DNA of 59,868 nt, taken from NCBI RefSeq assembly GCF_002198655.1, contig NZ_MWLN01000208.1, forward strand, positions 1 through 59,868, read 5' to 3'. Made by a program: the position numbers and the translations under genes. Each line of letters starts with the position of its first letter. The stretch's first letter is position 1. The notes under the pieces are model-generated. The model searched no databases. It worked only from the letters and a program-made list of their open reading frames with translations, and had not been told where the DNA came from. Positions 39,867 through 49,429 of this stretch are shown here, piece by piece. The DNA comes from Kineosporia sp. A_224. Lineage in GTDB: Bacteria; Actinomycetota; Actinomycetes; Actinomycetales; Kineosporiaceae.

Positions 39867-40670
39867 ATGGACGACGCAGCGCGCCTGCGCGTCGAGGCGG
39901 CCGAGCTGCTGCTCACCGCCTACGAGACGAAGAAGCCCGTCGACCCGCTCGTCGGTCTCTACCCCGGCCTCACCCTCGACGACAGCTACGCGATCCAGCA
40001 GCTGCAGATCGAGCGCCGGCTCGCCGCCGGGCGCACGCTCAAGGGGCACAAGGTCGGCCTGACCTCGGCGGCCATGCAGCGCCAGCTCGGGGTCGACCAG
40101 CCCGACTACGGCCAGCTCCTCGACGACATGTTCTTCCTCGAGCACCTGCCCGTCCCGGCCGGGACGTACCTGCAGCCGCGGATCGAGCCCGAGGTCGCGT
40201 TCGTGCTCAAGAGACCGCTCGCCGGCCCCGGAGTCACGGTCGCCGAGGCGGTCGCCGCGGTCGACTTCGTGCTGCCCGCGCTGGAGATCATCGACAGCCG
40301 GATCCGGGACTGGAAGATCGGGCTGCTCGACACGATCGCCGACAACGCGTCGTCCGGCGGGGTCGTGCTCGGCAGCACCCCGGTCGGCGTCGGGGACGTC
40401 GACCTGCGGCTGTCCGGGTGCGTCCTGCACCGCAACGCCGAGATCGTCGGCACCGGCGCCGGCGGCGCCGTCCTCGGCTCGCCGCTGAGCTCCCTCGTCT
40501 GGCTCGCCAACACTGTCGGCGCCCGCGGCGTCGTCCTCGAGGCCGGCCACGTCATCCTGCCCGGGTCGATCACGGCGTCGGTCGCCGTCGCTCCCGGGGA
40601 CACGTTCACCGCGGCGTTCGCCGGCATCGGCAGCGTCACCGCCCGCTTCGCGAAGGAGGAGACCCGATGA
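39867..40670 (+). CDS. dmpE: 2-oxopent-4-enoate (2-hydroxypenta-2,4-dienoate) hydratase
   Basis: 267 residues of the MhpD/DmpE family. [20 protein letters not shown] near residue 60 and [17 protein letters not shown] with the metal-binding Glu residues; [20 protein letters not shown] and [10 protein letters not shown] are typical. It hydrates 2-oxopent-4-enoate to 4-hydroxy-2-oxovalerate. RBS GAAGGAGA. The stop overlaps the next start (ATGA). Confidence 0.88.
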   Translation: MDDAARLRVEAAELLLTAYETKKPVDPLVGLYPGLTLDDSYAIQQLQIERRLAAGRTLKGHKVGLTSAAMQRQLGVDQPDYGQLLDDMFFLEHLPVPAGTYLQPRIEPEVAFVLKRPLAGPGVTVAEAVAAVDFVLPALEIIDSRIRDWKIGLLDTIADNASSGGVVLGSTPVGVGDVDLRLSGCVLHRNAEIVGTGAGGAVLGSPLSSLVWLANTVGARGVVLEAGHVILPGSITASVAVAPGDTFTAAFAGIGSVTARFAKEETR

Positions 40671-41674
40671 CGGAGCGCCTCACCGCCGCCATCGTCGGCC
40701 CCGGCAACATCGGCACCGACCTCATGTTCAAGCTGCTGCGCCGCAGCGAGATCCTCCAGCCCCGGTACATGATCGGCGTCGACCCGGCGTCGGACGGCCT
40801 GCGGCGGGCGCGCAGCGTCGGTCTCGAGGCGAGCCACGAGGGCGTCGACTGGCTGCTGGCGCAGGACGAGCGGCCGGACATCGTGTTCGAGTGCACCTCG
40901 GCCAAGGCGCACGCCGCCAACGCGCCGCGCTACGCCGAGGCGGGCATCCTCGCCGTCGACCTCACCCCGGCCGCGGTCGGCCCGTACGTCTGCCCGCCGG
41001 TGAACCTCGACTTCAACCTGGACGCCGTGAACGTCAACATGATCACCTGCGGCGGCCAGGCCACCACGCCGATGGTGCGCGCGGTCGCGGACGTCGTCCC
41101 CGTGCCCTACGCCGAGATCGTCGCCTCGATCTCCTCGAAGTCGGCCGGCCCGGGCACCCGCGCGAACATCGACGAGTTCACCGAGACCACCTCGCAGGCG
41201 CTCGAGGTCGTCGGCGGGGCCGACCGGGGCAAGGCGATCATCATCCTCAACCCGGTCGAGCCGCCGTTGATGATGCGGAACTCGGTGTTCTGCGCGATCC
41301 CGCCGGAGGCCGGCGAGCCGGGCGACCTCCAGGACAAGATCCTGGAGTCCGTCCACGCCATGGTCGAGCGGGTCCGCGAGTACGTCCCCGGCTACCACCT
41401 GCGCGCCGAGGTCCAGTTCGACCACGCGCGCGACCTCTGGCAGGGGATGGCCCGGGTCTTCGTCCCGATCGAGGTCAAGGGCCGCGGCGACTACCTGCCG
41501 GACTACGCGGGCAACCTCGACATCATCACCGCCGCCGCGGCCCGGGTCGGCGACATCATGGCCGCCCACCGCCTGGGGATCCGGTCCAGCTGGAAGTCCT
41601 CGTCCGACCTGGGCGAGCTGACCGGTGCGCCCGCCCCGGCGTCCGCCCCCGTCGACGAGACCGCAGGAGTCTGA
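40667..41674 (+). CDS. dmpF: Acetaldehyde dehydrogenase (acylating)
   Basis: 335 residues. Rossmann loop [19 protein letters not shown] at the N-terminus and catalytic Cys in [14 protein letters not shown] (about residue 128). It turns acetaldehyde, NAD and CoA into acetyl-CoA, receiving acetaldehyde through a channel from the aldolase encoded next. The last 20 residues are a Pro/Ala/Ser-rich extension not needed for the fold. Confidence 0.93.
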   Translation: MTERLTAAIVGPGNIGTDLMFKLLRRSEILQPRYMIGVDPASDGLRRARSVGLEASHEGVDWLLAQDERPDIVFECTSAKAHAANAPRYAEAGILAVDLTPAAVGPYVCPPVNLDFNLDAVNVNMITCGGQATTPMVRAVADVVPVPYAEIVASISSKSAGPGTRANIDEFTETTSQALEVVGGADRGKAIIILNPVEPPLMMRNSVFCAIPPEAGEPGDLQDKILESVHAMVERVREYVPGYHLRAEVQFDHARDLWQGMARVFVPIEVKGRGDYLPDYAGNLDIITAAAARVGDIMAAHRLGIRSSWKSSSDLGELTGAPAPASAPVDETAGV

Positions 41675-41680
41675 CCCGCC

Positions 41681-42817
41681 ATGGCCGATCTGAGCATGCG
41701 TCCCGAGGACGTCCCGGTCGTCACCGAACCGGTCACCGAGTCCGACGTCCTCGCGAACACCCCTGCCGCCGGCGACGAGCGCGATCTGCGGATCACCGAC
41801 TCGACCCTGCGCGACGGCTCGCACGCGATGTCCCACCAGTTCACCGAGGCCCAGGTCCGTGGCGTCGTGCACGCCCTCGACGCGGCCGGGGTCCAGGTCA
41901 TCGAGGTCAGCCACGGCGACGGGCTGGGCGGGTCCAGCTTCAACTACGGCTTCAGCCGGGTCGACGAGATGCAGCTCATCCGGGCCGCGGTCGAGGAGAC
42001 CACGCAGGCGAGGATCGCGGTCCTCATGCTGCCCGGGCTCGGCACCGTGCACCACCTGAGGCAGGCCCACGCGGCCGGTGCCTCCGTGGCCCGGATCGCC
42101 ACTCATTGCACCGAGGCCGACACCTCGATCCAGCACTTCGGCGCGGCCCGCGCGCTCGGCATGGAGACCGTCGGGTTCCTCATGCTGTCGCACCGGGCGA
42201 GCCCGCAGACGCTGGCCGAGCAGGCCCGGATCATGGTGGACGCCGGCGCCCAGTGCGTCTACGTCGTCGACTCCGCCGGCGCCCTGGTGCTGGAGACGGC
42301 CCAGGAGCGGATCAGAGCGGTCATCGCCGAGATCGGCCACGAGGCGCAGGTCGGCTTCCACGGCCACCAGAACCTCTCGATGGGGGTGGCCAACTCGGTG
42401 CTCGCCTTCCAGGCCGGCGCCCGGCAGATCGACGGTGCGCTGTGCGCGCTCGGCGCCGGCGCCGGCAACTCCCCGACCGAGGTGCTCGCCGCGACCTTCG
42501 AGCGGATGGGCATCCGGACCGGGATCGACCTCGGCGAGGTGCTCTCGGCGGCCGAGGACGTCGTCCGGCCGTTCATCCCGCGGCTGCCGTGGATGGACCG
42601 GGCCTCGATCACGCAGGGCTACGCGGGTGTCTACTCGTCCTTCCTGCTGCACGCCGAGCGCGCTGCCGACCGCTACGGCGTCCCGGCGCACGCGATCCTG
42701 CAACGGGTCGGGGAGTACGGCTACGTCGGCGGCCAGGAGGACATGATCATCGACATCGCCCTGCAGCTGCAGTCCGAGCTGTCGATGGGCGACCTCGCCG
42801 CGGTCGGGGTGCGCTGA
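41681..42817 (+). CDS. dmpG: 4-hydroxy-2-oxovalerate aldolase
   Basis: 378 residues, HMG-CoA lyase-like TIM barrel. ITDSTLRDGSHAMSHQFTEA holds the Arg/Asp active-site pair near residue 37. VGFHGHQNLSMGVANS supplies metal-binding His residues, and DGALCALGAGAGNSPTEVL follows. It splits 4-hydroxy-2-oxovalerate to pyruvate and acetaldehyde and forms a complex with DmpF. An N-terminal extension of about 28 residues precedes the barrel. Confidence 0.93.
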   Translation: MADLSMRPEDVPVVTEPVTESDVLANTPAAGDERDLRITDSTLRDGSHAMSHQFTEAQVRGVVHALDAAGVQVIEVSHGDGLGGSSFNYGFSRVDEMQLIRAAVEETTQARIAVLMLPGLGTVHHLRQAHAAGASVARIATHCTEADTSIQHFGAARALGMETVGFLMLSHRASPQTLAEQARIMVDAGAQCVYVVDSAGALVLETAQERIRAVIAEIGHEAQVGFHGHQNLSMGVANSVLAFQAGARQIDGALCALGAGAGNSPTEVLAATFERMGIRTGIDLGEVLSAAEDVVRPFIPRLPWMDRASITQGYAGVYSSFLLHAERAADRYGVPAHAILQRVGEYGYVGGQEDMIIDIALQLQSELSMGDLAAVGVR

Positions 42818-43617
42818 TGACGCGGGACTGGGACCTGGACTCGGTGGCCACGGAGCTGCTCGCCTGCGAGGACGAGCGCCGCGACCGTGAGCCGTTCACC
42901 GACGACTGGACGGACCTCGACCTGGACACCGCCTACGCGATCCAGGACGAGACCCTGAGGCGCCGGCTGGCCCGCGGCGAGCGGGTCGTCGGGGTCAAGC
43001 TCGGCCTGACGAGCCGGGCCAAGCAGAAGCGGATGGGCATCGACGTCCCGCTCGTCGCCTGGCTCACCGACGCGATGGTGCTGCCCGCGGGGGAGCCGGT
43101 GCCCCAGGGCACCCTCATCCACCCGCGGGTCGAGCCGGAGATCGTCTTCGTCATGCGGGACCGGCTCCAGGGCCCCGGCGTCACCGCGGTGCAGGCGCTC
43201 GCCGCCGTCGACCGCGTCCACGGCGGCGCAGAGGTCATCGACTCGCGGTACCGGGACTTCCGCTTCCGGCTGCCGGACGTCGTGGCGGACAACGCCTCCA
43301 GCGGCGCCTACGTGACCGGCCCGGTCGGTGTCGAACCGTCGGCCCTGGATCTCACGACCGAGGCCGTCCTCGTCGAGGTCGACGGCGCGGTCGTCGACTC
43401 CGCGACGGGTGCCGCCGTCCAGGGCAACCCCGCCGAGGCGCTCGCCCTGGCGGTGAACGACCTCGGCCGCCGCGGGCACGCGCTCGAGGCGGGCTGGGTC
43501 GTCCTCACCGGCGGCATGACGGACGCCGTCTTCGCGCCCCCGGGCGCCTCGATCGCCTGCCACTTCACGAGTCTGGGTTCGGTCCACATCAGCGGTGGGC
43601 CGCGGGAGGACAGCTGA
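42817..43617 (+). CDS. dmpH: 4-oxalocrotonate decarboxylase
   Basis: 266 residues, same superfamily as DmpE but of the DmpH type: VVGVKLGLTSRAKQKRMGID, LVAWLTDAMVLPAGEPVP, IHPRVEPEIVFVM, and EVIDSRYRDFRFRLPDVVAD. It removes CO2 from 4-oxalocrotonate to give 2-oxopent-4-enoate, and is usually complexed with DmpE. The start overlaps the aldolase stop (TGATG). Confidence 0.87.
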   Translation: MTRDWDLDSVATELLACEDERRDREPFTDDWTDLDLDTAYAIQDETLRRRLARGERVVGVKLGLTSRAKQKRMGIDVPLVAWLTDAMVLPAGEPVPQGTLIHPRVEPEIVFVMRDRLQGPGVTAVQALAAVDRVHGGAEVIDSRYRDFRFRLPDVVADNASSGAYVTGPVGVEPSALDLTTEAVLVEVDGAVVDSATGAAVQGNPAEALALAVNDLGRRGHALEAGWVVLTGGMTDAVFAPPGASIACHFTSLGSVHISGGPREDS

Positions 43618-43618
43618 G

Positions 43619-45112
43619 ATGAGCACGTCCAGCAGCACGACCGGCAGCGGCACCACCGACGGCCTGCCGTTCTACGGCCACGTCATCGCCGGGCAGGAGG
43701 TGCCGTCCATCGACGGCGCCACGATGGCGTCCGTCGACCCCTTCACCCGGCGGCCGTGGGCGACCGTGGCCCTCGGCGGGCAGAAGGAGGCCGACCTCGC
43801 CGTGGCGGCGGCCCGTGAGGCGTTCGACTCCGGGCCGTGGCCGCGGATGGGGTTCGAGAAACGGCAGGCGGTCCTGCACCGGCTCGCGGACCTCATGGAG
43901 GAGCACGCCGACGAGCTCGCCCTCGCCGACACCCACGACATGGGCAAGCCGGTCACGCAGGCCCACCACGACGTCGCGCGCAGCGTGTGGAACTTCCGGT
44001 TCTTCGCCGACCACGCGCGCCTCGCGACCGGGGACGTCTACCCGATGGACTCCGGCCACCACGCCTACACCCGGTACGACGCAGCGGGTGTCGTCGTGGC
44101 GATCTCGCCGTGGAACTTCCCGCTCATGATGAGCACCTGGAAGGTCGCGCCGGCGCTCGCGTGGGGGAACACCGTCGTCCTCAAGCCGGCCGAGGACACC
44201 CCGGTGTCGGCCACCGTCCTCGCCCGGCTGGCCGTCGAGGCGGGCCTGCCGCCCGGAGTGCTCAACGTCGTCCACGGGTACGGCCCCGACTCGGTGGGGT
44301 CGGCGCTCACGAGCCACCCCGACGTCGACCGGATCACCTTCACCGGCGAGTCCGGCACGGGGCGGGTCATCAGCGCCGCCGCCGCACGCAACCTCGTCCC
44401 GGTGAGCCTCGAGCTCGGCGGCAAGGGCGCGAACATCGTCTTCGACGACGCGGACGTCGACAACGCCGTCCACTGGGCCGTCGAGGCGATCTTCCGCAAC
44501 GCCGGCCAGGTCTGCCTGGCGGGCTCGCGCCTCTACGTGCAGCGCGGCATCTACGACGAGTTCATGACCCGGTACAAGGCTGCCGCCGAGGCGCTCGTCG
44601 TCGGCGACCCCAAGGACCCGGCGACACAGTTCTCCGCCGCGCTCGCCAGCCAGGAGCACTTCACCAAGGTGAAGAGCTTCTTCAGCCCCGAGTCCCTCGG
44701 CGGCGGCACGGTCGTCACCGGCGGGCTGCTCGGCGGCGAGGACGGCGAGGGCTGGGGCGTGAGCCCGACGATCATCGCCGACACCGCCCCGGACGCCCGC
44801 GTCGTCAAGGAGGAGATCTTCGGCCCGGTCGTCGTCGCCACCGTCTTCGACACCGAGGACGAGGTCGTCGGCCTGGCCAACGACACCCCCTACGGGCTCA
44901 ACGCGATGGTGTTCACCGAGAACCTCTCGCGCGCGCACCGGGTCTCCGGGCGGCTGAAGGCCGGAACGGTCTGGGTGAACTGCTTCTTCATCCGCGACCT
45001 GCGCGCGCCGTTCGGCGGCGTCGGCGACTCCGGCGTCGGCCGCGAGGGCGGCACCTTCAGCCGCGAGTTCTTCACCGAGCCCAAGGCCGTCGTCATGCAG
45101 ATCACCCGCTGA
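43619..45112 (+). CDS. dmpC: 2-hydroxymuconic semialdehyde dehydrogenase
   Basis: 497 residues. Catalytic Cys299 and Glu265 are conserved. It differs from the paralogue at 83-1522 mainly by a 15-residue Ser/Thr/Gly N-terminal extension and scattered changes. It oxidises 2-hydroxymuconic semialdehyde to 2-hydroxymuconate, the first step of the oxalocrotonate branch. Last gene of the lower operon, one base after dmpH. No hairpin follows within 60 bases. Confidence 0.9.
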   Translation: MSTSSSTTGSGTTDGLPFYGHVIAGQEVPSIDGATMASVDPFTRRPWATVALGGQKEADLAVAAAREAFDSGPWPRMGFEKRQAVLHRLADLMEEHADELALADTHDMGKPVTQAHHDVARSVWNFRFFADHARLATGDVYPMDSGHHAYTRYDAAGVVVAISPWNFPLMMSTWKVAPALAWGNTVVLKPAEDTPVSATVLARLAVEAGLPPGVLNVVHGYGPDSVGSALTSHPDVDRITFTGESGTGRVISAAAARNLVPVSLELGGKGANIVFDDADVDNAVHWAVEAIFRNAGQVCLAGSRLYVQRGIYDEFMTRYKAAAEALVVGDPKDPATQFSAALASQEHFTKVKSFFSPESLGGGTVVTGGLLGGEDGEGWGVSPTIIADTAPDARVVKEEIFGPVVVATVFDTEDEVVGLANDTPYGLNAMVFTENLSRAHRVSGRLKAGTVWVNCFFIRDLRAPFGGVGDSGVGREGGTFSREFFTEPKAVVMQITR

Positions 45113-45484
45113 CCCTTCGGTCGACGGAGAGCGAGATCGAGGTCGGGTCTGTGCTCGGGTCCTCCGCGTCGTGATCACGACCGACAGGCCCCGACCATCG
45201 ACCCGACCTCGCATCGTCGGGCGCCCAGCGACAGCGGTGGCACCCCGGGCAGTCCGCCGCAGAGCGGGCGGCGTCCTCTGGCTGGTTCCGCACGCAAGGC
45301 CCCATCCTCAGGCGGGCGATGCACCTCCCAACGCGCGTTTGAGGGAGTAGACGCTCCAGAGGTCGAGAGCGCCAACGTCTTGGGTGCGCGACCCGCCAGA
45401 GGACGCGCCAGCACCAGCCCAGAAACGTCCAGGAACCCACCACAGGACGGCGCTGCTCCGCCGCCCCGTCCCGTCGCGGGCTCC
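45113..45484. other. Non-coding gap without recognised content
   Basis: Codon-position bias typical of this genome is absent on both strands. I see no RNA gene, strong hairpin, repeat or promoter. It may be decayed sequence between two unrelated units. Confidence 0.5.
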
Positions 45485-45814
45485 TCAGTCGTGGATGGTC
45501 TCCGTCCTCGACGTGTACAGCAGGTCCCCGTACTCCTCCATGTGACGGCTGATCCACCCGGAGACGAACGGGCACACCGGCAGGACGGCGTACCCGCGGG
45601 ACCGGACGTCGTCCAGCGCCCAGCGCACGAGGGCCGAGGCGACGCCCTGTCCCTCGAACGCCGGGTCGGTCTCGGTGTGCGTGAAGACCACGAGCTCGGG
45701 GGTCTGCATGTACTCCGCGAGCGCCGCGACCGTGCCCTCGACCGTCGCGGTGAAGCGGCGGCGTTCTTCGTCACGGGCCAGCTCGACCGGGCGGCCGTCC
45801 TTCGTCGTCGTCAT
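45485..45814 (-). CDS. GNAT-like N-acetyltransferase (YidJ/GCN5-related small type)
   Basis: 109 residues. VVFTHTETDPAFEGQGVASA supplies the acetyl-CoA-binding Q/G-x-G segment, and VLPVCPFVSGWISRHMEEYG is typical of the short YjdJ-type GNATs. Substrate unknown. Stand-alone gene, divergent from the OsmC gene. Confidence 0.85.
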   Translation of the reverse strand: MTTTKDGRPVELARDEERRRFTATVEGTVAALAEYMQTPELVVFTHTETDPAFEGQGVASALVRWALDDVRSRGYAVLPVCPFVSGWISRHMEEYGDLLYTSRTETIHD

Positions 45815-45894
45815 GCACAGAGTGTCCGACCCGGACGGGCGACCCGCGACCGGGCGTTCGCACGACCGCTGGACGGGTCTGGGACGATCTGGCC

Positions 45895-46323
45895 ATGAGC
45901 GACACCCACCGGTCCGTCTCCCTCGAGCGCCTCGACGAGGGCGTCTACCTCGCGCGGAACGCCCGCGGTCACACGCTGCGGTTCGGCAGCAAGGACCCCG
46001 ACGGCTTCACCCCGGTCGAGCTGCTGCTCGCCGCCATCGCCGGCTGCTCGGCCGTCGACGTCGACGTCGTCACCGGACGGCGCAGCGCGGCCGAGACGTT
46101 CGGCGCCCGGGTCGACGCCGAGGTCGTCCGCGACGACCAGGGCAACCGGCTCACCGACGTCACGCTGACGTTCTCGGTGACCTTCCCCGACGGGCCCGAC
46201 GGAGACGCTGCCCGCGAGGTCCTGCCCCGCGCCGCCCGGACCTCGCACGACCGCACGTGCACGGTGTCCCGGACCCTCGAGTCCGGGACACCGGTCACCG
46301 TGCGCATCGACGGCGTCGACTAG
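45895..46323 (+). CDS. OsmC/Ohr-family protein
   Basis: 142 residues with the two redox cysteines of the family: one in AIAGCSAVDV (about residue 51) and one in SHDRTCTVSRTL (about 122). FTPVELLLAAIAGC is the family's helix start. Thiol-dependent removal of organic hydroperoxides is the known role, though many OsmC-like members are of unknown substrate. Confidence 0.87.
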   Translation: MSDTHRSVSLERLDEGVYLARNARGHTLRFGSKDPDGFTPVELLLAAIAGCSAVDVDVVTGRRSAAETFGARVDAEVVRDDQGNRLTDVTLTFSVTFPDGPDGDAAREVLPRAARTSHDRTCTVSRTLESGTPVTVRIDGVD

Positions 46324-46331
46324 CCACCCGG

Positions 46332-47564
46332 TCAGGAGGGGTTGGGCGCGCCCGGACGCATGACCCGCACGCCCGCGCCGGCGGCCAGGGCCACGACACC
46401 GAGGACGACGAGCGCCCCGCCGAGCCCACCGGTCGTCGCCGTGACGCCCAGGACGACGATCGGGCAGACGAACTGGCCGATGAACAGCGCCGACGTCCAG
46501 ACGCCGGTGCCGCGGCCTCGCTGCGCGAACGTCAGCCGGCTCAGCGCCCACGTGAGGAGCGACGGCAGGAGGAGCCCGTTGCCGAGACCCGCGACGACGG
46601 CGGCCCCCGCGACGAGCGGCAGCGACCCGGCCACGCCCATCCCGATGTGCCCGGCGCCGCAGAGGACGAACGCGGCCGGGACGAGGACGGCGGGCCCGAA
46701 CCGCGCGAGCCGGCCGAAGACGAAGGCGGTGACCGCGGTCGCGAGCGAGCTCAGTGCGCTCACCGCACCGATCGTCGCGGCGGACGTCACACCGATGTCG
46801 TCGAGCCGGAACGACAGCTCGACGATGAGCACGTAGAACACGACGCCACCGACGAGCGTGACGAGCACCGGGGGCAGGAAGGCCTTCCACGGCAGGCTCG
46901 GCAGAGCGCCGCGGGGCTGCTGCTGCGGCTGCCAGAGGTAGCGCGCCGCCAGCGCGGCGAGCGGCAGGCTGACGGCGTAGAGCCAGAACGGCGTGCGCCA
47001 GCCGGACGCCCCGAGCGCGCCGCCGAGGCCGAAGAAGACCGTCGCGGCGACGGTCGTGTACACGACCTGGAGCCCGAACATCCGCTCCCGGCGGCGGCCG
47101 TGGAAGTAGTCGGCGAGCAGGGTCGTGCAGCACGTCATGATCGCGGCCTCGGTGAGACCGACGAGCACACGGCTGGCCACCACGAGCTGCAGCGACGGGA
47201 GGTAGAGGGGTGCGGTGCCGACCACGGCGTAGACGACGAGGGCACCGACGAGCAGGCCCTTGCGGCCGACCCGGTCGACGACCCGGCCCGCGAACGACGC
47301 CGTGAGACCGATGAAGAGGGCGGGCGCGGTGAGGACGAGCGGGGTGAGCACGTCGACGCCGGCCGTCCCGGCGAACGCCTTCTCGATGCTCGGCAGCACC
47401 GGCGCCAGGAGGACCGCTCCGAGCACCGACAGGCAGCTCGCGAGCAGGAGGATGCCCGCCTCCAGGCGGCCGGCCGTCCGGCCGGTGGCCGGGTTGACGG
47501 TCGCGTCACCGATGACGGTGGCTCCGGAGTCGTCGCGCGTGACGACGGACACGTTGTCAGACAT
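46332..47564 (-). CDS. MFS transporter
   Basis: 410 residues with 12 predicted membrane helices and a soluble N-terminus of about 30 residues. Motif A is FAGRVVDRVGRKGLLVG between TM2 and TM3. It lies downstream of the right-hand aromatic operon on the same strand, with 131 bases between. Uptake or export of the aromatic substrate is plausible, but it may have its own promoter. Confidence 0.85.
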   Translation of the reverse strand: MSDNVSVVTRDDSGATVIGDATVNPATGRTAGRLEAGILLLASCLSVLGAVLLAPVLPSIEKAFAGTAGVDVLTPLVLTAPALFIGLTASFAGRVVDRVGRKGLLVGALVVYAVVGTAPLYLPSLQLVVASRVLVGLTEAAIMTCCTTLLADYFHGRRRERMFGLQVVYTTVAATVFFGLGGALGASGWRTPFWLYAVSLPLAALAARYLWQPQQQPRGALPSLPWKAFLPPVLVTLVGGVVFYVLIVELSFRLDDIGVTSAATIGAVSALSSLATAVTAFVFGRLARFGPAVLVPAAFVLCGAGHIGMGVAGSLPLVAGAAVVAGLGNGLLLPSLLTWALSRLTFAQRGRGTGVWTSALFIGQFVCPIVVLGVTATTGGLGGALVVLGVVALAAGAGVRVMRPGAPNPS

Positions 47565-47695
47565 GGGGTTCTCCCGCCTCGGGCCGGTCGTCGTCGACCG
47601 GGGTGTCGTCGAGAAGTCTCGGCAGTCCCTGGTGCACTTGAGAAATCACTTCTTCTGACGGCCCTCATCAGCGCCGTCGATACCGCAGTCCGGGC

Positions 47696-48454
47696 TCACC
47701 GCGACAACGCGTCGCTGATGGACTTCACCCCGCCGTGCGCGGTGAGGCCGCCGTCGACCGGGATCTCGGCACCGGTGACGTACGACGCCTCGTCGGACAG
47801 CAGGAACGCCACGACGCGGGCGACCTCGTCGGCGGAACCTGTTCTGCCGAGGGGGGTCTCGGCGATGTTCGCGGCCCGGAAGGCCGGCGCCGCGGATGCC
47901 GTCATCGATGTCTCGATGAACCCCGGGTGCACGGTGTTGACCCGGACGCCCCGCGGCCCGAGCTCGAGGCACGCGGCCTTCGCCAGGCCGCGCAGCGCCC
48001 ACTTGCTCGCGGTGTAGGCGACCGGGAAGTGTCCCGTGAGCGCCGCGACCGAGCCGACGACGACGATCGAGCCGCCGGCCGGCATGAGCGGCGCGATCAC
48101 CTGGACGCCGAGCAGGGTTCCGGTGACGTTGACCGCGTGCACGTCGTCCACGTCCGCCCGGGACACCTCGAGCAGCCGGGCCCGCCGTGTGATGCCCGCG
48201 TTGGCGACGAGCCCGTCGACCCGGCCGTGCGCCGTCCGCAGGTCGTCGGCGAGAAGCTGCCAGCCGTCGGCGTCCGTGACGTCGAGGCGGCGGAACCCGC
48301 ACCCCGGCAACGGTTCCTCGGGCTCGTCGGTGACGTCGACGGCGACGACCTCGGCGCCGCGCGCGGCGAGCAGCCGGGCCTGCGCGGCGCCCTGGCCGCG
48401 GCCGCCGCCGGTGACGACGACGACCTTGCCGTCCAGGCACCGGTCGACGCTCAC
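47696..48454 (-). CDS. Short-chain dehydrogenase/reductase
   Basis: 252 residues, classical SDR: cofactor loop TGGGRGQG near residue 16, NAG motif VANAGITRRA, catalytic Ser in VVGSVAAL, YTASK with Tyr and Lys, and VNTVHPGFIETSM. NAD(P)-dependent oxidoreductase. GTG overlaps the stop of the upstream FAH gene (GTGA). Last of the tightly packed right-hand aromatic operon. Confidence 0.9.
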   Translation of the reverse strand: MSVDRCLDGKVVVVTGGGRGQGAAQARLLAARGAEVVAVDVTDEPEEPLPGCGFRRLDVTDADGWQLLADDLRTAHGRVDGLVANAGITRRARLLEVSRADVDDVHAVNVTGTLLGVQVIAPLMPAGGSIVVVGSVAALTGHFPVAYTASKWALRGLAKAACLELGPRGVRVNTVHPGFIETSMTASAAPAFRAANIAETPLGRTGSADEVARVVAFLLSDEASYVTGAEIPVDGGLTAHGGVKSISDALSR

Positions 48455-49422
48455 GCCCGGTCCCGCGGCCGGGGGCGGGCCGGCGGGACGGCCGGCGCCG
48501 GCACGCCCTCGACGACCCGGTTGCTGATGCTGCCGATGCCCTCGACGCTCATCGTCACGACGTCGCCGGGACGCAGCGGCGGCGGGTCCTGCCGACCGTT
48601 GCGGCCCCAGAGCTCGCCGAGGCAGCCGCCGTTGCCGCACGTGCCGGAGCCCAGCACGTCACCGGGCCGCACCCACGTGCCGCGGGAGGCGTAGGCGACG
48701 AGGTCACCGAAAGGCCAGCCCATGTTCGACAGCAGGTCGCGGCCGATCTCGACACCGTTGACCTCGACGGTCATGAGCAGGCGCAGGAACCCCTCGGCGT
48801 CGACCGCGCCGGCGAGCTCGTCGGCGGTGACGAGCCAGGGCCCGAGCGTCGTCGCGAAGTCCTTGCCCTTGGCGGGGCCCAGGCTCACGCGCATCTCGCG
48901 ACGCTGGAGGTCGCGGGCGGACCAGTCGTTGAGGACCGTGTACCCGACGACGTGGCCGGCCGCCGTCGCCGGGTCGAGGTTCGTCCCCTCGGCACCGATC
49001 ACCGCGGCGACCTCGAGCTCGAAGTCGAGGTCGACGCAGCCCGGCGGTACCGCGACGTCGGCGCCGGACCCGATGACGCAGTGCGGGTTCGTGAAGTAGA
49101 ACGTCGGCGCCTCGTACCACTCGGGGACGACGCCCGCCGAGCCGTTGACGCTCTTGACGACCCCCTCGACGTGCTCCTCGAAGGCGACGAAGTCCCGCAC
49201 CGTCGGCGGCTGCAGCGGAGGCAGCAGCCGGACGTCGCCAAGCGGCGTCCCGGCCGACGCCGCCGCGGCGGCCCCGAGGGCGAGCAGGCCTTCGAGGCCG
49301 AGCCGGACGGCGTCCAGCCCGCTCTCGCCGCCGGGGAACGGGTGCACGACGGCGTCCGCGCCCTCGCCGAGGACGACGCCCGAGGCGACGGAGCCCGCGT
49401 GCTCCCACGTGGCCATCCTCAC
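48451..49422 (-). CDS. Fumarylacetoacetate hydrolase-family protein
   Basis: 323 residues. VDLDFELEVAAVIG carries the metal-binding Glu pair; GYTVLNDWSARDLQ, GPAKGKDFATTLGPW and GSGTCGNGGCLG are FAH-family blocks. GTG start chosen so that the protein begins (M)RMATWEHAG, like relatives; an ATG is six bases inside. Hydrolysis of a carbon-carbon bond or decarboxylation of a ring-cleavage product is inferred from its place seven bases after an extradiol dioxygenase gene. Confidence 0.87.
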   Translation of the reverse strand: MRMATWEHAGSVASGVVLGEGADAVVHPFPGGESGLDAVRLGLEGLLALGAAAAASAGTPLGDVRLLPPLQPPTVRDFVAFEEHVEGVVKSVNGSAGVVPEWYEAPTFYFTNPHCVIGSGADVAVPPGCVDLDFELEVAAVIGAEGTNLDPATAAGHVVGYTVLNDWSARDLQRREMRVSLGPAKGKDFATTLGPWLVTADELAGAVDAEGFLRLLMTVEVNGVEIGRDLLSNMGWPFGDLVAYASRGTWVRPGDVLGSGTCGNGGCLGELWGRNGRQDPPPLRPGDVVTMSVEGIGSISNRVVEGVPAPAVPPARPRPRDRA

Positions 49423-49429
49423 CGCGGGC

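Noticed and set aside
42817-43617. Reading dmpH as a second dienoate hydratase
   Set aside because: Position next to the semialdehyde dehydrogenase and the DmpH-type VAWLTDAMVLPAG region favour the decarboxylase.
45113-45484. Minus-strand frame of about 157 residues in the gap after dmpC
   Set aside because: No codon bias, no RBS and no recognisable motif; treated as non-coding.
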